A DNA stretch of 64,000 bases. Source: Theocolax elegans. Taxonomy: Eukaryota > Arthropoda > Insecta > Hymenoptera > Cerocephalidae. This document shows positions 35,082 through 47,334 of this stretch, in pieces (position 1 is the first letter of the stretch; every line of letters begins with the position of its first letter). The translations under genes and the position numbers were made by a program. The DNA lies in contig CM047428.1 in the NCBI GenBank assembly GCA_026168455.1, positions 131,501 through 195,500 of the forward strand, in the 5' to 3' direction. The notes beneath the pieces were generated by a model. That model made no database searches, was not told where the DNA came from, and worked only from the letters and a program-made list of their open reading frames with translations.

Positions 35082-35346
35082 AAACGACAGACCCTTAGGC
35101 ATGTTTTTAACAATATACCCAAATTTATTCAGATTTTGTAAGCGACAATTTTATTACGATGTTTTGATTGAAAAATTACGTCTTTTTTAACTAAAATTGA
35201 TCAGCTATAAAATAATTATTCAATTGTTATTAATAATATTATTATTTCCTTACGTATTTTGTTTAGATTTTTAATTCAATATTTTCGATTGAATTTTTGG
35301 GTTGAAAGGTATAGATCCCTGTAATTTGGCACTGATATTTCCTTAA
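35082..35346 (+). repeat. Left-truncated copy of MITE family R
   Basis: It carries the ACGACAGACCCTTAGGCATG, AATATACCCAAATTTATTCA, TTTGTTTAGATTTTTAATTC and TATAGATCCCTGTAATTTGG blocks in the same order as 30915-31317. The left terminal repeat is missing and the right end is decayed. Confidence 0.65.
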
Positions 35347-36489
35347 TAATTTTTAAATGACGAGTATATTGAAAATAAAAAATATGTTATATTACAATTT
35401 TTATCATATAGTCAAAACGATATACAAACTTTTACACAATTATAATTGGTGTTAATAATATATTTTAACATTGTATTTTATTTTGATTTTTAGAAATGTA
35501 TAATACGTAAGTGATAATGTAAATATACGCGGGGCATAAAATTGAAATTGTGATACCCAAGTATTGTAAGCTATAAACCCTTTATACATACACCTACTTT
35601 CTCTAATATTCGAGAGTAAAAATATCTACTAATAACATGGAGTTGTTTACAGATAAATAAAGACCAATTTCCGCAGCACTCGGTGAGAAAACTCTGAAAC
35701 GTCACGTATGTATCGAGGAAACTTCTGTCGTTTCCGCCCGCCGTCTCTCTTTCTAAAGTTGTGCAGCCGTGCGATGCAATGTCCCAGCTCAAGTTTATCG
35801 AGATAATTTTACTCCGGAAACTAAATTAAAAAATAAAACTGCACTTCAGCCAATATTACATTTTTTTTTCAACGTTATCCAAATACATTTATAAATGTAT
35901 CAACGTAAATTATATTAATTCCACTTTTTCAAATTGGATTAAAAAGATCGTACGTTGGATTATAATAAAAGAAATAAAATTGTATGCATCTTTATACCGT
36001 TATGTAAATTAGTCTAGTAAATTGTACGCTAAGTGTATGTAATCTAGTTGATATTTAATGAATATAACGTGCAAATGTAATTATATTAATTTATAATCGA
36101 AATTAACGATGTTATTTTACGCACGTTTTATCAGTATTTGATTTAATTTACAAACGCAATTTTAATTACATTCTTATTGAAATTCAACTATATTCAAAAT
36201 GTAGTTTATAAGTTTAGTTTACGCTCAAATTACCAAATGTATAGTATGCTGATTATATATAAATTTACGAACACAAATGTAATATAGTTAATACAAATTA
36301 AAGAGAAATAAAATTATATGAATAGAATTATCTCATCCGTCATAAATGACTCTTCCACCGTATAGTAACTGACAAATCAGTAATAACGCGACTTTTTACA
36401 CCTAGAATTTTCCGGTTGAAATCGGCATTTTGTACAATCACTCTTACAGCATACGCACGGGTTTGCATAAAAGAAAAAAAAATCGCGGG

Positions 36490-36790
36490 CACTGGTTTCG
36501 AAAAAAAGAGAGAGAGAGAGAGAGAAAAAAGATAAAACTGTGCGAGTAGAGTTACGCGTGTGTGTCTGACTTTACACGCGAACCTCTCGCTGTAGCGCGT
36601 GTGCGACAGCGGAGCTTAGAAAGGGCAAATAATAAGAGCCGCGAGTTTTCCTTTCACCCGCTCCCTGAATCTCGGTGTCTATCGGAGAGCGCGACGCCGT
36701 CGCATATCTTGGATATCTCAGCGGCCTCCGGTCGTGCCGATTTTTCTCCGCGTTCGAGTTGAACCGCGGCTACCGACACTTTTTCCGCGA
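36490..36790. other. (GA)n tract and CpG-rich island
   Basis: A (GA)n run at about 36509-36525 is followed by CpG-rich sequence with AGCGCGTGTGCGACAGCGG and GAGCGCGACGCCGTCGC. Islands next to GA tracts are common in insect promoters and enhancers. No exon could be assigned. Confidence 0.3.
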
Positions 36791-37639
36791 GTGAACAATT
36801 TTTTTTCCACGTTTTCCTTAGATTTTGCTGCATCATTTTTTGCGTGTGTATATATATATATATATAAACAATTAATTTACAATCTAATGCAACTCGGTGT
36901 TTTTCAGATCATTATATTATTTTAAAATAACTTTCGTGGTAAAGTGAATGGGTGAATTTTTAATGAGTTATCGGTACGGGCGTACAATATTATCAAATTT
37001 AATCATTTATACAAATGCATATACTGTAAAATTTCGTTTTTCTGTATGATCTACCATTTTTGCAACTGCATATCTAAATATATATGTGTGTGTATGGCTT
37101 ATACAGTCTAAGGTATTCACTATCCAACCGAGGAGTTTAGAGATAAAAAGAAGTAGATATAACGAACTTGTGGCTCGTAAACTTAAGAGAATTGGTCGTG
37201 TATGATATGGCAATAATTTTTAGTCTTAATCTGGCAATCGCATAAAACAATAATGGCGAAAAGGCCTTTCAGCCGCTATCACGTGTAATCTCACTTTTGC
37301 GAGGGGCAGTTGAGAGATTCCAAGGCTCAAATACATTTGTTAACAGTTTATTGCAGTCCCGAGTGTTTAGTCGGTGTTAATTTTTACATTTCTCAATAAA
37401 TAATAATTTCGCGTGAGAGAATCCCCCGAAAAGAGATAAAAAAAAAAGATACTCAAACTACGACGACACGATACGTAAGTGTATATGACAGTATCCCAAG
37501 AGAGAAAGTAACAATCGATTCAATTGGGACGTCGTTGAAAAATCGACGAAAATTGATAGTCACTCGAGGGCACTCGATAATAAATAAACAATTCTATATC
37601 GTTAAACGTATGTGCTCGCTGGAGGCAACGCAGATACAT

Positions 37640-38060
37640 ATATATGTATAGAGAGGAGTGAATATGCGGCCGTTGACTTATTTCCGGCTTAAATTAAGCG
37701 GTTCACTTACTGGCGGTATCGATAAGTCGTTAAATTTATACTCAGGTCAATTAAACCTCCGCGCGCGGCCAGCCGCGTATAACTCAAACACCGAGATAAA
37801 CTCTCCGGCTCTAGGGAAAATAGCCATTAAAATCCAGCCCGTAACACCTTCATTCTCAATGGACGTGGCACGCCGATATAACGCGAATGCGTGCATGCTC
37901 AATGCGAACAAAAAAAGGGAAATTTTCTCTCTCCCTCTATCCTTCTCTCTTTTCTCGCTTATGCGCGATTGCATCAGATGCGTTTCCGGTAAGAGGAACC
38001 CGTTAATTAAATTTATCGACGCTCGGTGCGCTTATCGTGCATATTATATCTGAAAAGTAG
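37640..38060. promoter_or_regulatory. Candidate enhancer-like island with homeodomain-type TAAT sites
   Basis: A compact GC-richer block mixes CpG-rich runs (CTCCGCGCGCGGCCAGCCGC) with TAAT-core motifs (TTAAATTAAGCGG, CCATTAAAATCC, GTTAATTAAATTT). A 131-codon plus-strand frame runs across it, but its translation is not protein-like beyond composition and matches no family I know. TTTCCG|GTAAGA near 37990 resembles a plus-strand donor. I favour regulatory DNA over a gene. Confidence 0.25.
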
Positions 38061-38984
38061 TACATTGCCGATGAAAAATGTAGCTCGCTGAGAGCAGTAC
38101 CTGTTAATGAGAGTGGAAATCATGATATTCAGCTACATTTTCTCTTAATATAAACCTATATGTATATATACGTATATAATTAGTTAATATATATATATAT
38201 ACACTCACACATACTCTCGCGTTAAACAAACTTTCGAGTTGTATTAAATTCGCGTAATCTTCGTTACACTAATTTTAATTTTAAATATGTCAAATTTTCC
38301 ATGTAAATAACAAACTATTTTATTTTTTACACGTATAAAGTAATTTACCAAAGGATTTTTTCATTTTCTTATGACTAAAAACTGTCTAATGCTTTTATAA
38401 AAATTGTACAAATCGATTATAGTTAATTAAAAATAGTTTAACATTGATTGTATATCTTCGTTTCATAGCAATTAAAGAGAAAATATTAAAATTTTCTTGC
38501 GGCTAATACCCAGAAAGCATTGGCAATGCACACGTATATATATATACGCGTAAAGATAAATTCTACATCTCTTTAAATGAGAATCTATTAAAGAAGCGAG
38601 TAAAACAATACGTCAAAGGAGTGACTGTATGCACTTATAGCCCTATTTTTTCATATCGATGACGGTGTAGAGTCATTACGTATACACATCGCTAGATCCA
38701 CTCACGGAGATCAAGTTTGAAGGGCATCTTGCGTTCCGAAGGTTTACGCAACGTATATCGTACTATGAATATACACATGTGTAATCGGTAATAAATTTTT
38801 TTCTTTCCCATATACTCTCTTAATATGAATTAGTTCAAAAGTCACTAATTCAACTAGTGATTCATGATTTTACTAATTCATTAATCAATTATACTTATTT
38901 AATTTAATTTTTATCGAGACAAATAAGCGAATTTTACATAATTATTTTACATAAATTTTGATATAAAGCAAAGATATAAGCAAA

Positions 38985-39455
38985 TACGGAAAAATTCCGC
39001 CAAAAAAATCCTTAACTTTGATCATTTATAGTTCAAAAACAAATAGAGATAGATACTCAAACTTACGTTCAGAAGAAAACTGAGATCGAGTGGATTATAC
39101 ATAAAAAAGAAGCTCAAATACCTTGATTTAGTCGAAATTTATGAAAGAAAAACGAATTTAACGATATTTTGATGACCATTTTGAATTAAGAGATTTACTG
39201 GTTTTTTAGGTCAAATTGTCTGTTTATTTTTATTTTTACTTAAGTTTAAGTATCTATTTCTATTTGTTTTTGTGTTATAAGTGATCAAAGTCAAGGGCTT
39301 TTTTGGCGAAATTTTTCGTTATTTGGTTATATCTATCGTAAAAAAGAGCGTTAGAGTATAAAACTCCTCCTGGTTTCTTTATATTTGTATAGTTGTGAAC
39401 ATATCCCAGAGTTTGGTAAAGATCAGTTTCCTGGAGATGTGTCACTCTCCTGCTA
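38985..39455. repeat. Foldback element, family H (second copy)
   Basis: Blocks AGAAGAAAACTGAGATCGAG, CTCAAATACCTTGATTTAG and GAGTTTGGTAAAGATCAGTT match the copy at 5985-6605. Inner arms (CTTTGATCA with GTGATCAAAG, GATACTCAAACTTACGTT with CTTAAGTTTAAGTATC) pair. The left terminus seen in the first copy is missing. Confidence 0.65.
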
Positions 39456-42089
39456 AGTACAATAAAATCCCCATCATTTATACTTTTACATTTTGTAAAG
39501 ATTTTTTCGCTTAACGCAGTGCTCTAATTTTACGTATAAAATATAGATGTTGCTCCATATAGTTGAAAAAAATCAAACTTTATGCAAAAAGCAATATCAA
39601 GAAAGTTATTTGCAAGTAGACTGTATTTGAGTTTAGAAAGAAAATTCAGTTGTCTTCGGTATCTTACAAGATTCTTCTCATTTAACTGCTGCCCTTTCTG
39701 AACTACGTCCGTTTGTGACCCCGACAGTGTGTAGCAATGCCCGGTGCGATCTTCTTCCGCTTTCGATTGCTCTCGAATTTTGAATAATTCTCAGATAGAA
39801 ATTTCATATATACGAAACAGTTATATCAATATTTATTTATTTCATCTTTAATTTCACAGAGAACCACCACCCATTTATACGTATATATACACGCGCCACG
39901 TCACTTGACTCCCAGATATATATAAGTGAGAAAAACGCGTCGATGATCGAATTATTGGAGTAAAGCGAAGTAGAAGGAATGCAATCGTTTTAACGGCGTT
40001 CTCTGTATATATTGAAGCGATATAAAAATTTATGCGAGAGAAACTATCTGCCAGTTTATGTGTATATATAAAGATTTCAATGAGCCTATTGATTTATAAT
40101 GGAGTATATATACCTTCAATAAAACTTGCTCCACGATGTTTTTCTTTCTCTACTTATAACGTTTCGTGTACACTGGTTATCCTTGTCTAATTAAATCTGT
40201 TAATATTCCGCAAGAATAAGATGAATCGGTTATTAATACCTTTCATTTACTCACTTCAATATATATATATACATTACGAGAAGAAATTTATAGTTCCTTC
40301 GAGTTATATAATGTGGGAATACCGATTGCAAAGTAACATAATATACTCTCCTACATTTCTATTATACGACGGATATTATTATACTTACTGGTGTACACAT
40401 TATGTTTCTATTAACTATTTATTTTTACATTCAAGTTACACTTGACGACTCTTTCCTCTTTAAAATTGTAACGCGTATAAAAAATACGTGACGGTAAACG
40501 TCGTATTTTGTAAAAGCGATACAATAAATGCTTACTTAAATTCACTACTAATTGATGATGAATTATTTAACAATTATTTGTTTCTCGGAGTATTATTTAT
40601 TGGAAAGATCGTGCAGTAAGTGGATTTTAATAGTGATTATTAGATCGATTACCCCGAAGGTAAAGGAGTATGAATTTAGTTATTTGTCAAGGATTACTAT
40701 CCGGGAACATTAACGAAAGAATAAAATAATCGTAATCACGTTGAAAGGTATAAAGAAGGAGAAAGAAGGAGCGTATAGATATTCGATCGATGGTATCGCG
40801 TGTGAGTCACCGCGCGCGCGCGATTTTACCCCGGGAGTTGAATCGCTGCACCGCCACAGTCTAACAGATATAACCTCTCGACTGCAATAAAAAGGAATAC
40901 CGAGTTTATATACATATATACCACTTTTATACAAAAGAAACGAAGAAGAAACAAAAAAATCGCCGGTGTTGCGGCTGACTTAAATGTCAGTTGATATAAA
41001 TCGCGACGTTTCGCAGATAAGGAGAAGAATAGAAGCTGCGCGATGAGAAGGTGTAATACACGAGCGACAACGTATGTGCATATATACAGTTATACACCAG
41101 ATTGTATATGTGCGTGAGCTTCGTGTAAATTGGAAGTGCACCTCTCATTTGCATTCTGTATAATTTTTAACTCTTGGCGTTCGTTCGCTTATTTCTTTAT
41201 TTGCAGAACGCGCAGGAAGAGGTAAAAAGAGATCTCATTTCCTATGGTTTGCACTACTTAGATTGTTTCCTTTTTTTTTCTCCTTTCTAATCGGAAGAAT
41301 ATATCGGTACTTTATACGATATATATCCGTAGCTGTATACCTCGTAAGGACTCGCTTAATCCGTTCATCTATACGTTACATACATTTCGTTCAAATAAAA
41401 TCAATTTCACTTCATTGCATACTTTAAATATATTCCATGATTATTTCAAATATTTTTATTGATAAATCAGGATTTGGGCAGCTGTTATTTATATGTATTA
41501 TTAATTAATAATTTATTATTTCGTGAAAATCTCTCTGCCACGATGTTCTATTTGTTTAGAGCAGTGTCTGTAATTTTTTTTTAGAGTTTCCTTATAAGTA
41601 CTTAGGTTGTAAAATTTTTGGGATTTTCTTAGTATAGGTCGCTGCAATTTGGGTATATCAATTCTCTTAGTCCTGTACCTTACACACATATAATACGAAC
41701 ATTATCGATTTTTCGTTGTATGCACTCAATTTTTATTTAATCGCAATTGTACGAACGTTATACCTGCATACTATGAATCACATCCCCTTAAATAATAATA
41801 TTTGGCAAAAAGGTTTTAGCGAGTATACGTCGAAAGTGTAAACGAAGCTTATAAATTGAACGTAAAGTCGTTGCGCGAAAAATATTTATAAAAAAAAAAA
41901 ATAACGATGACGAAACGTACGAATCAAAATAAAAGAAATTGTGATGTAACAAATTACTCGATACGACACTTGCTAGACGACATCATATATATATACACAC
42001 ACACGCACACGAAGGTCGAAGTGTACACCACTGTTATATAGAGAGAAACTCGTTTTATTTCCAGTTTGCAAATCGAGGACGTTCCTTTC

Positions 42090-42410
42090 ATCGCGATCAC
42101 CTTCGGCTCTCCCCAAAAACTCTCCGTGGCTCTCCCTGCGTGCACTGACGCACCGGTTCGGATCGACCGCCGACCCGGGAATTCCTCGATTTCCGCGACT
42201 GCGGTTCCCTCGACCCTTCCGTTCTACCTACATTATACGTGACCGTATACACACACACACACACACATCTACGGCACATATATCTACACACACAGAGCCG
42301 ATTTACGGCGATCTCTCTCGCGACTCGCGAAAAATATGTGCGGTGGAGGTCGACCGCGTCGCGCTGACCTTGAAATGAAAAATTCTGCCGCGGCGAGCGC
42401 GACACAACGA
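42090..42410. promoter_or_regulatory. CpG-rich island with an NR5-type site
   Basis: GC-rich DNA with a (CA)n tract near 42250. On the minus strand 42365-42373 reads TCAAGGTCA, a full match to the NR5 monomer consensus YCAAGGYCR. GCGTCAGTGC on the minus strand near 42148 resembles the arthropod TCAGT initiator, and GAAG|GTGATC near 42105 could be a first-exon donor. The promoter reading is speculative. Confidence 0.3.
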
Positions 42411-42869
42411 ACTTTATTCATTCGTGTTATGCGTATAACGAGATCTCTATCGGTTATGAAATCCTCGGATAACTCGGGGAGATTTATTTTTTATCGCGTG
42501 TAACTGGCCTTTTTTTTATTACATACGTTAAACATTTTTATAATTTTTGTGTTCTTGAAACTCGTATAAAAGTAAAAGTCTCACGATATTACGAAATTCT
42601 AAAATACTTATACGTGAGTTTATCCGTAAAAATTCTCCAAATGCATAGAGAAATCTGTAATTTTAAATATTATTATTCAGTTTAGCGAATTTTAGTCCGT
42701 AAACCTCTCAAACGTAAAGAAAATTGAGGAAGCTCGATTGAAAAAATAGGTATGTGTGTGTGTGTATGTGTGTTTGTGTATAAATAAAACGTAAAATGAA
42801 AACAATTGATATAATTTTCGATTAATGTTTGACTCACGTAAACTTGACTGGAGGAAAATTATTGAAAAA

Positions 42870-42910
42870 AAGCGAATGCCTTACCTGTAACAAAAACAGT
42901 AAATACTCAG
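42870..42910 (-). other. Candidate zero-length exon (recursive splice site)
   Basis: On the minus strand CTGTTTTTGTTACAG is followed directly by GTAAGG, so acceptor and donor are abutted at 42885/42884. This is the form of ratchet points that remove very long introns in steps in flies. It lies on the same strand as Hr39, about 11 kb upstream of the similar site at 31653. Confidence 0.4.
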
Positions 42911-43139
42911 GTTAATACCAATTTCGACGATAGTATATCATATTTACACGCCGTAATATACATACAAAAAATATTTACGTTAATATTCTTCATAAAAAAC
43001 AAACTGATCAATCAATATACATTTAGTCTCTCACAGGAATTTGTAATGATACTTAAGTACATAGATATAAAATGAAAAAAAAAAGAAAAAAAAAGAAAAA
43101 AGTAAATAGTATACGAAAAATGAATAAAAGGATCAGTCA

Positions 43140-43500
43140 TGGTGACACCCATGGTATTCCGCGAAGGCCGCGAATTCTTTCTCCCGTTGTTACTCGCGCG
43201 CGAGTTCAAAGCGGCGCGGAAGCGAGTCCAAACGGTAAACCGTCGCGACGTGGGGCGGAAAAATTGAACGCGCGCCGGAGACTGAGAGAAAGAGAGTGGA
43301 GAGTGGAAAAGAGGAAGAGACACGGCGTATATATCTGTATACGTGTAGAGAGATGTGTATGTGTATGTATACGAACGGCATCGCCACGGACGCGGAAGGT
43401 CGACGCCGCGGTTCGTTTGCTACTGCGCGCTATAGCACGCCGAGGCCGAGCGCACATCGAGATAAACGAGTTGCGGGTGAACGAGGAGGATCGACGTGAG
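43140..43500. other. CpG-rich island
   Basis: CpG-rich sequence with open frames on both strands and no splice-consistent gene. Just after it, 43605-43620 reads TGACCT TTTA AGGTCG, an everted pair of nuclear-receptor half sites with four-base spacing. Confidence 0.3.
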
Positions 43501-44232
43501 CAGCGTATTCGTGACAGTTTTTTTTTTCTTTTCACCCGATTTACTTTACCATTGCGAGGAAACTTTTTGCGAAATGCTTTTTTTTCTCTCTTACATTGAT
43601 GAACTGACCTTTTAAGGTCGTAGGTGTTTTTTTTGAGTTTAAAAAAAGAAAATAACGGGTTTGAAACGTAGTGTTCAGTTGATTTTTAAATACATATTTT
43701 TTAAATAATATAGAGATATATTTGGATAATAAATGCTGACGAATCAATCGCGTTCCCAATTCTGGAAATTTAAGTGGTATATATTAGCTGCACTGTATAA
43801 TACGGTGCATATAAAACCCTTTTTAAATCCACGTAAATATGAGCTTCATCAACAATCGTTCGATTAACCAGTAACGAATCGAACGGCTAACTCGTTTTTA
43901 AATAATATAGTAGTGACTTTGTATTAATGAATCAACTGCTTTCTAGATAGCATTAACAAAGAATTTTGATATTTCACTTGTGCGATAACATTGTTATCAT
44001 TTAGTTTTGTATATAACACGCTTTCGTTCATATAATAATCGATGTTTCGACGAATATAATATATTATTTAAAAAAAAACCGTACAGTTTGTATTTCTTAA
44101 CCAAACGAGTGTACTTGTAATACACGAAAATAAAAATTAATTGCAATTTTATGTAAAACGGGTATGCGAACGAATATTATACAGTTACCACGATTATGCG
44201 CCAAGTTTTTAGCCAACTATATATTTTGAAAT

Positions 44233-44235
<3 letters not shown>

Positions 44236-44279
<44 letters not shown>
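44236..44279. repeat. (AT)n microsatellite
   Basis: About 22 uninterrupted AT units. Confidence 0.97.
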
Positions 44280-44282
<3 letters not shown>

Positions 44283-46228
44283 AAATATTTTTCTAAATAT
44301 TAATTTACCATATAACGAAAAAAAAGTGATATATACATTTCAAAACACCCATTGCAGAGTAGTACACACGCAAGTTGTGAAATAGTGCGCCATTCTGAAA
44401 TATTACTTTTTAGCATTCACTGTCAGTAACTAATAAAAGTCATTCTAATGCAATGATATACGACTTTTAAGATTGAAAAGATATTTTAATCCGGTTATAC
44501 CGTATATAAACATGCTTTCTTTTATATTTCATCAGATTACATAGTACTTCATTATTATGGTAATGAAATTTATTAATACCATAGTTAAATTGTTATTTGC
44601 AGATGCTATATTTGTTCTATACACTCAATTAGTTTGTTTACTTAACTAGAATGCATTATTATTTGATATCATTCATTTATATAATCGATTCTTCATAAAT
44701 TAAATTCCGTTATTTCATTGTACTCAAAAAATTATTTTACGAAATTCGTAGCAAGTAAAGTTGGCAAGGTGATATATTCGATTAACATTCATTAAATTTG
44801 ACTACTATTTACTTTTGGACAAGATAAATCATTTAATACTGTACATTACGAATTCGAACAATCCTTTTTTGGTTAACGAATAATCTCGTGAATTTTATAT
44901 ACCGTACTGATGATCGTACTGATAAATTTAACAATCGCTTATCTCTTTTTGGGTAAAAAAAAACGTGTGAGAGATTTGCAAAATCCGTGAGAGTCCATAT
45001 TATAAGTGTAATCCAAGTATAACCTTATATACGATGGGGAGTAAAAATAAATGCGAGAGCATCGTAGTATATGCGTATATAGACAGAGAAACGTATATAC
45101 CAAGCGAAATAATCAAAAGTAAGACGAAGAAAGAGAGAAAAAGATCGAGACAAGTATAAAAAGAGGGAGATAAAGCGAGCAAAGTACAGTTACGCGCTTT
45201 GCACCGTATACGATCATTCGTAACGTTAAGTCGGGTCAAGACGCGCGTCCAAGAGCAAGAGACGAGATGGTGGAGGAGAAGCGCCACAAGAAGACGGATA
45301 TAAAGAGGAGGCAAGACTCGTCTAGGAGAGGCCATAGAGTGAGACGGAGAAAAATAAAACCTCGACATCGGATGGGTAAAGTCCTGAAACGGTCTGACCT
45401 GCCCCCCCCCCCCCCACACGTTCCTATAATATCAGTGCGTCCTTGGTGACCGCGCGTACTTCACGTTGCAATCTATATATGTATAACTAGAGGGCCCAAA
45501 ATATGTAAAAGCTATACGCTTTTAAATTCCAGGCACGATCGTTAAGTACTTTAAAAAATAAACGACTATAATATTTAGAAGTTACTATAAACATAAATTT
45601 TAGCCAAATAGGTAAAAAATAGGTAAAAAATTGAATTTTTCGATTGACTTGTTTACATACATACAAGCATTTGTACGTATAATCGATATTTATTTATATA
45701 AAGTCTAAAAAGCTACTTTTATAGTACATTTTAGGCTTTTTTAACTGTTTTTTTGTACTTAACTTTAAAAATATTCATCTAAGCAAAAAGTGTTGTATTC
45801 AAAAAAGTTTTATCTTATTAAGATAAAGATTCTTTACATTTAAACTTTCACAGTACAAATTATATTTGTCTTTATAAAGTAGAAAACACGGGTTTTTTGC
45901 ACTATTTTGACAATTTTATGCGTTTAACTTGCCAGTATTTAGTTGTTCATAAAAAGTTACAATACAAAAATTATCACATATTTAATATTTAAACATTTTC
46001 TATATTTATATTTCAGATTCTTTAATTTTTTTATATAATGTCGTAAAAAAACGTTTTAACGCCATTTTAAATAGCGCTACTGTTCAAGACCTATTCGACC
46101 AATTTGGTCCAAAATAGGAACGTTTACTTCTCTATTTATGTAAAAGATATCATAAAAATCTCAGCCATATCGGTTGAAAATTGGCTGAGTTATTCGATTA
46201 ACTAATTAAATAACTTATTTTCTGGACG

Positions 46229-46260
<32 letters not shown>

Positions 46261-46297
46261 AACAATTATTTATGGTGTTACATTTTTCGCGATGGTG

Positions 46298-46763
46298 AAA
46301 ATATAAGGCACTCTCACCGACACGGTGGCGGAGTGGCGGAGTGGCGGAGACGCACCTCGGCCGATCACGAAAGTTAAGCAGCACTGAGTGCGGTTGGCAC
46401 TTGGATGGGTGACACCATTCTTGTGCGGGTTTCGGGATCGGTTAGGTGTTTTTCCACACTTCACAACGTGAGCAGAAGGTGTGGAACATTCGGTTTCGGT
46501 GTTTGGGCCTACGCAAGGTGATCTGAACATCTAAACAGAATGTTTCAATACACCGGCCGTCTCGGGGAAGGTTTTCCTACAAGGTTTTCCCTTCCTCATG
46601 GACATAACCCCGGGCGAATGCGAGACGGTGGGGACCGGGATGGGAAAAATTGGAATGTCTTCACCCCCACACATAGGTGGTAGGGGTGTCCCTGTAAACA
46701 CCCGTTTAATGGGTATACGGGGTGACGAGCAAAGAGAATAAAACAAAAATATAAGGCATTCTC
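46298..46763 (+). mobile_element. 5S rRNA-derived SINE with target-site duplications
   Basis: The head (about 46345-46430) has CCGATCACGAAAGTTAAGCA, GAGTGCGGTTGGCACTTGGA and TGGGTGAC, the order and spacing of the 5S rRNA internal Pol III promoter (A box to C box). A roughly 300-base unrelated body follows, ending in an A-rich tail (AATAAAACAAAAAT). AAAATATAAGGCA plus a TCTC extension flanks both sides (46298-46315 and 46746-46763), a target-site duplication of LINE-type retrotransposition. The 5' part of 5S is replaced by a threefold GTGGCGGA repeat. The element encodes no protein and would depend on a LINE partner, as in the SINE3 class. Confidence 0.85.
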
Positions 46764-47124
46764 GTGCAAAAATCGTGCCTAAAAAGCGTGTGCAAACGTT
46801 TATTGATTTCGTGGCAATATTTAGATGACTTTGGTATTTTTTACTACTGCATACTAAATATTCAAGTTTTCCTCTATAAAGGTCCTTTAAATTTCGCAAT
46901 TACTAGTCATCTTCAATGGTTGTAAGCACAATATAGGTATAATGAATGTGCTGTATAAGTATAAAAATAATGCAGTTATATGGTTCCTTTTTATGATAAT
47001 TATTATTTTCCATTTTTGTGTTTCATACGTCGTAAACCATATGAAAGGCTTTACTTCCATACGCTTAAATGTTAAGCAGTCTGAATTCCAGATAGTTAAT
47101 TACTCTCAGCTCATAAAATTATCC

Positions 47125-47334
47125 ATGGAAAAAAATCAGAGTACGGAGTCTCATAATTAATTAAAATAGATACGTGACATACAAATTGGCCAAAAAGTTT
47201 GTAAATAAAAGTAAATAATGATATAATTTGTTCAAAAAATTAAGAAATGTTTGCAATTGTTATGAAAAAGAATTATTATTTGCTGACATTGAGTAGAATT
47301 TTTTTTCAATTTTAACACTGGCTAGTTCCCTTAA
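47125..47334. repeat. Partial copy of foldback family F
   Basis: GAGTACGGAGTCTCATAATT, TTGGCCAAAAAGTTTGTAAA, GTTATGAAAAAGAATTATTA and CACTGGCTAGTTCCCTTAA match an arm and the terminus of 24593-25262. Only one arm is present here. Confidence 0.75.

Noticed and set aside
43072..43599. 175-codon plus-strand frame in a CpG-rich island
   Set aside because: Begins in a poly-Lys run from A-rich sequence, is Arg-rich from CG composition, overlaps equally open frames on the other strand and has no convincing splice sites.
46345..46430. Functional 5S rRNA gene
   Set aside because: Only the internal part resembles 5S; the 5' third is replaced and the sequence continues into a SINE body flanked by a target-site duplication.
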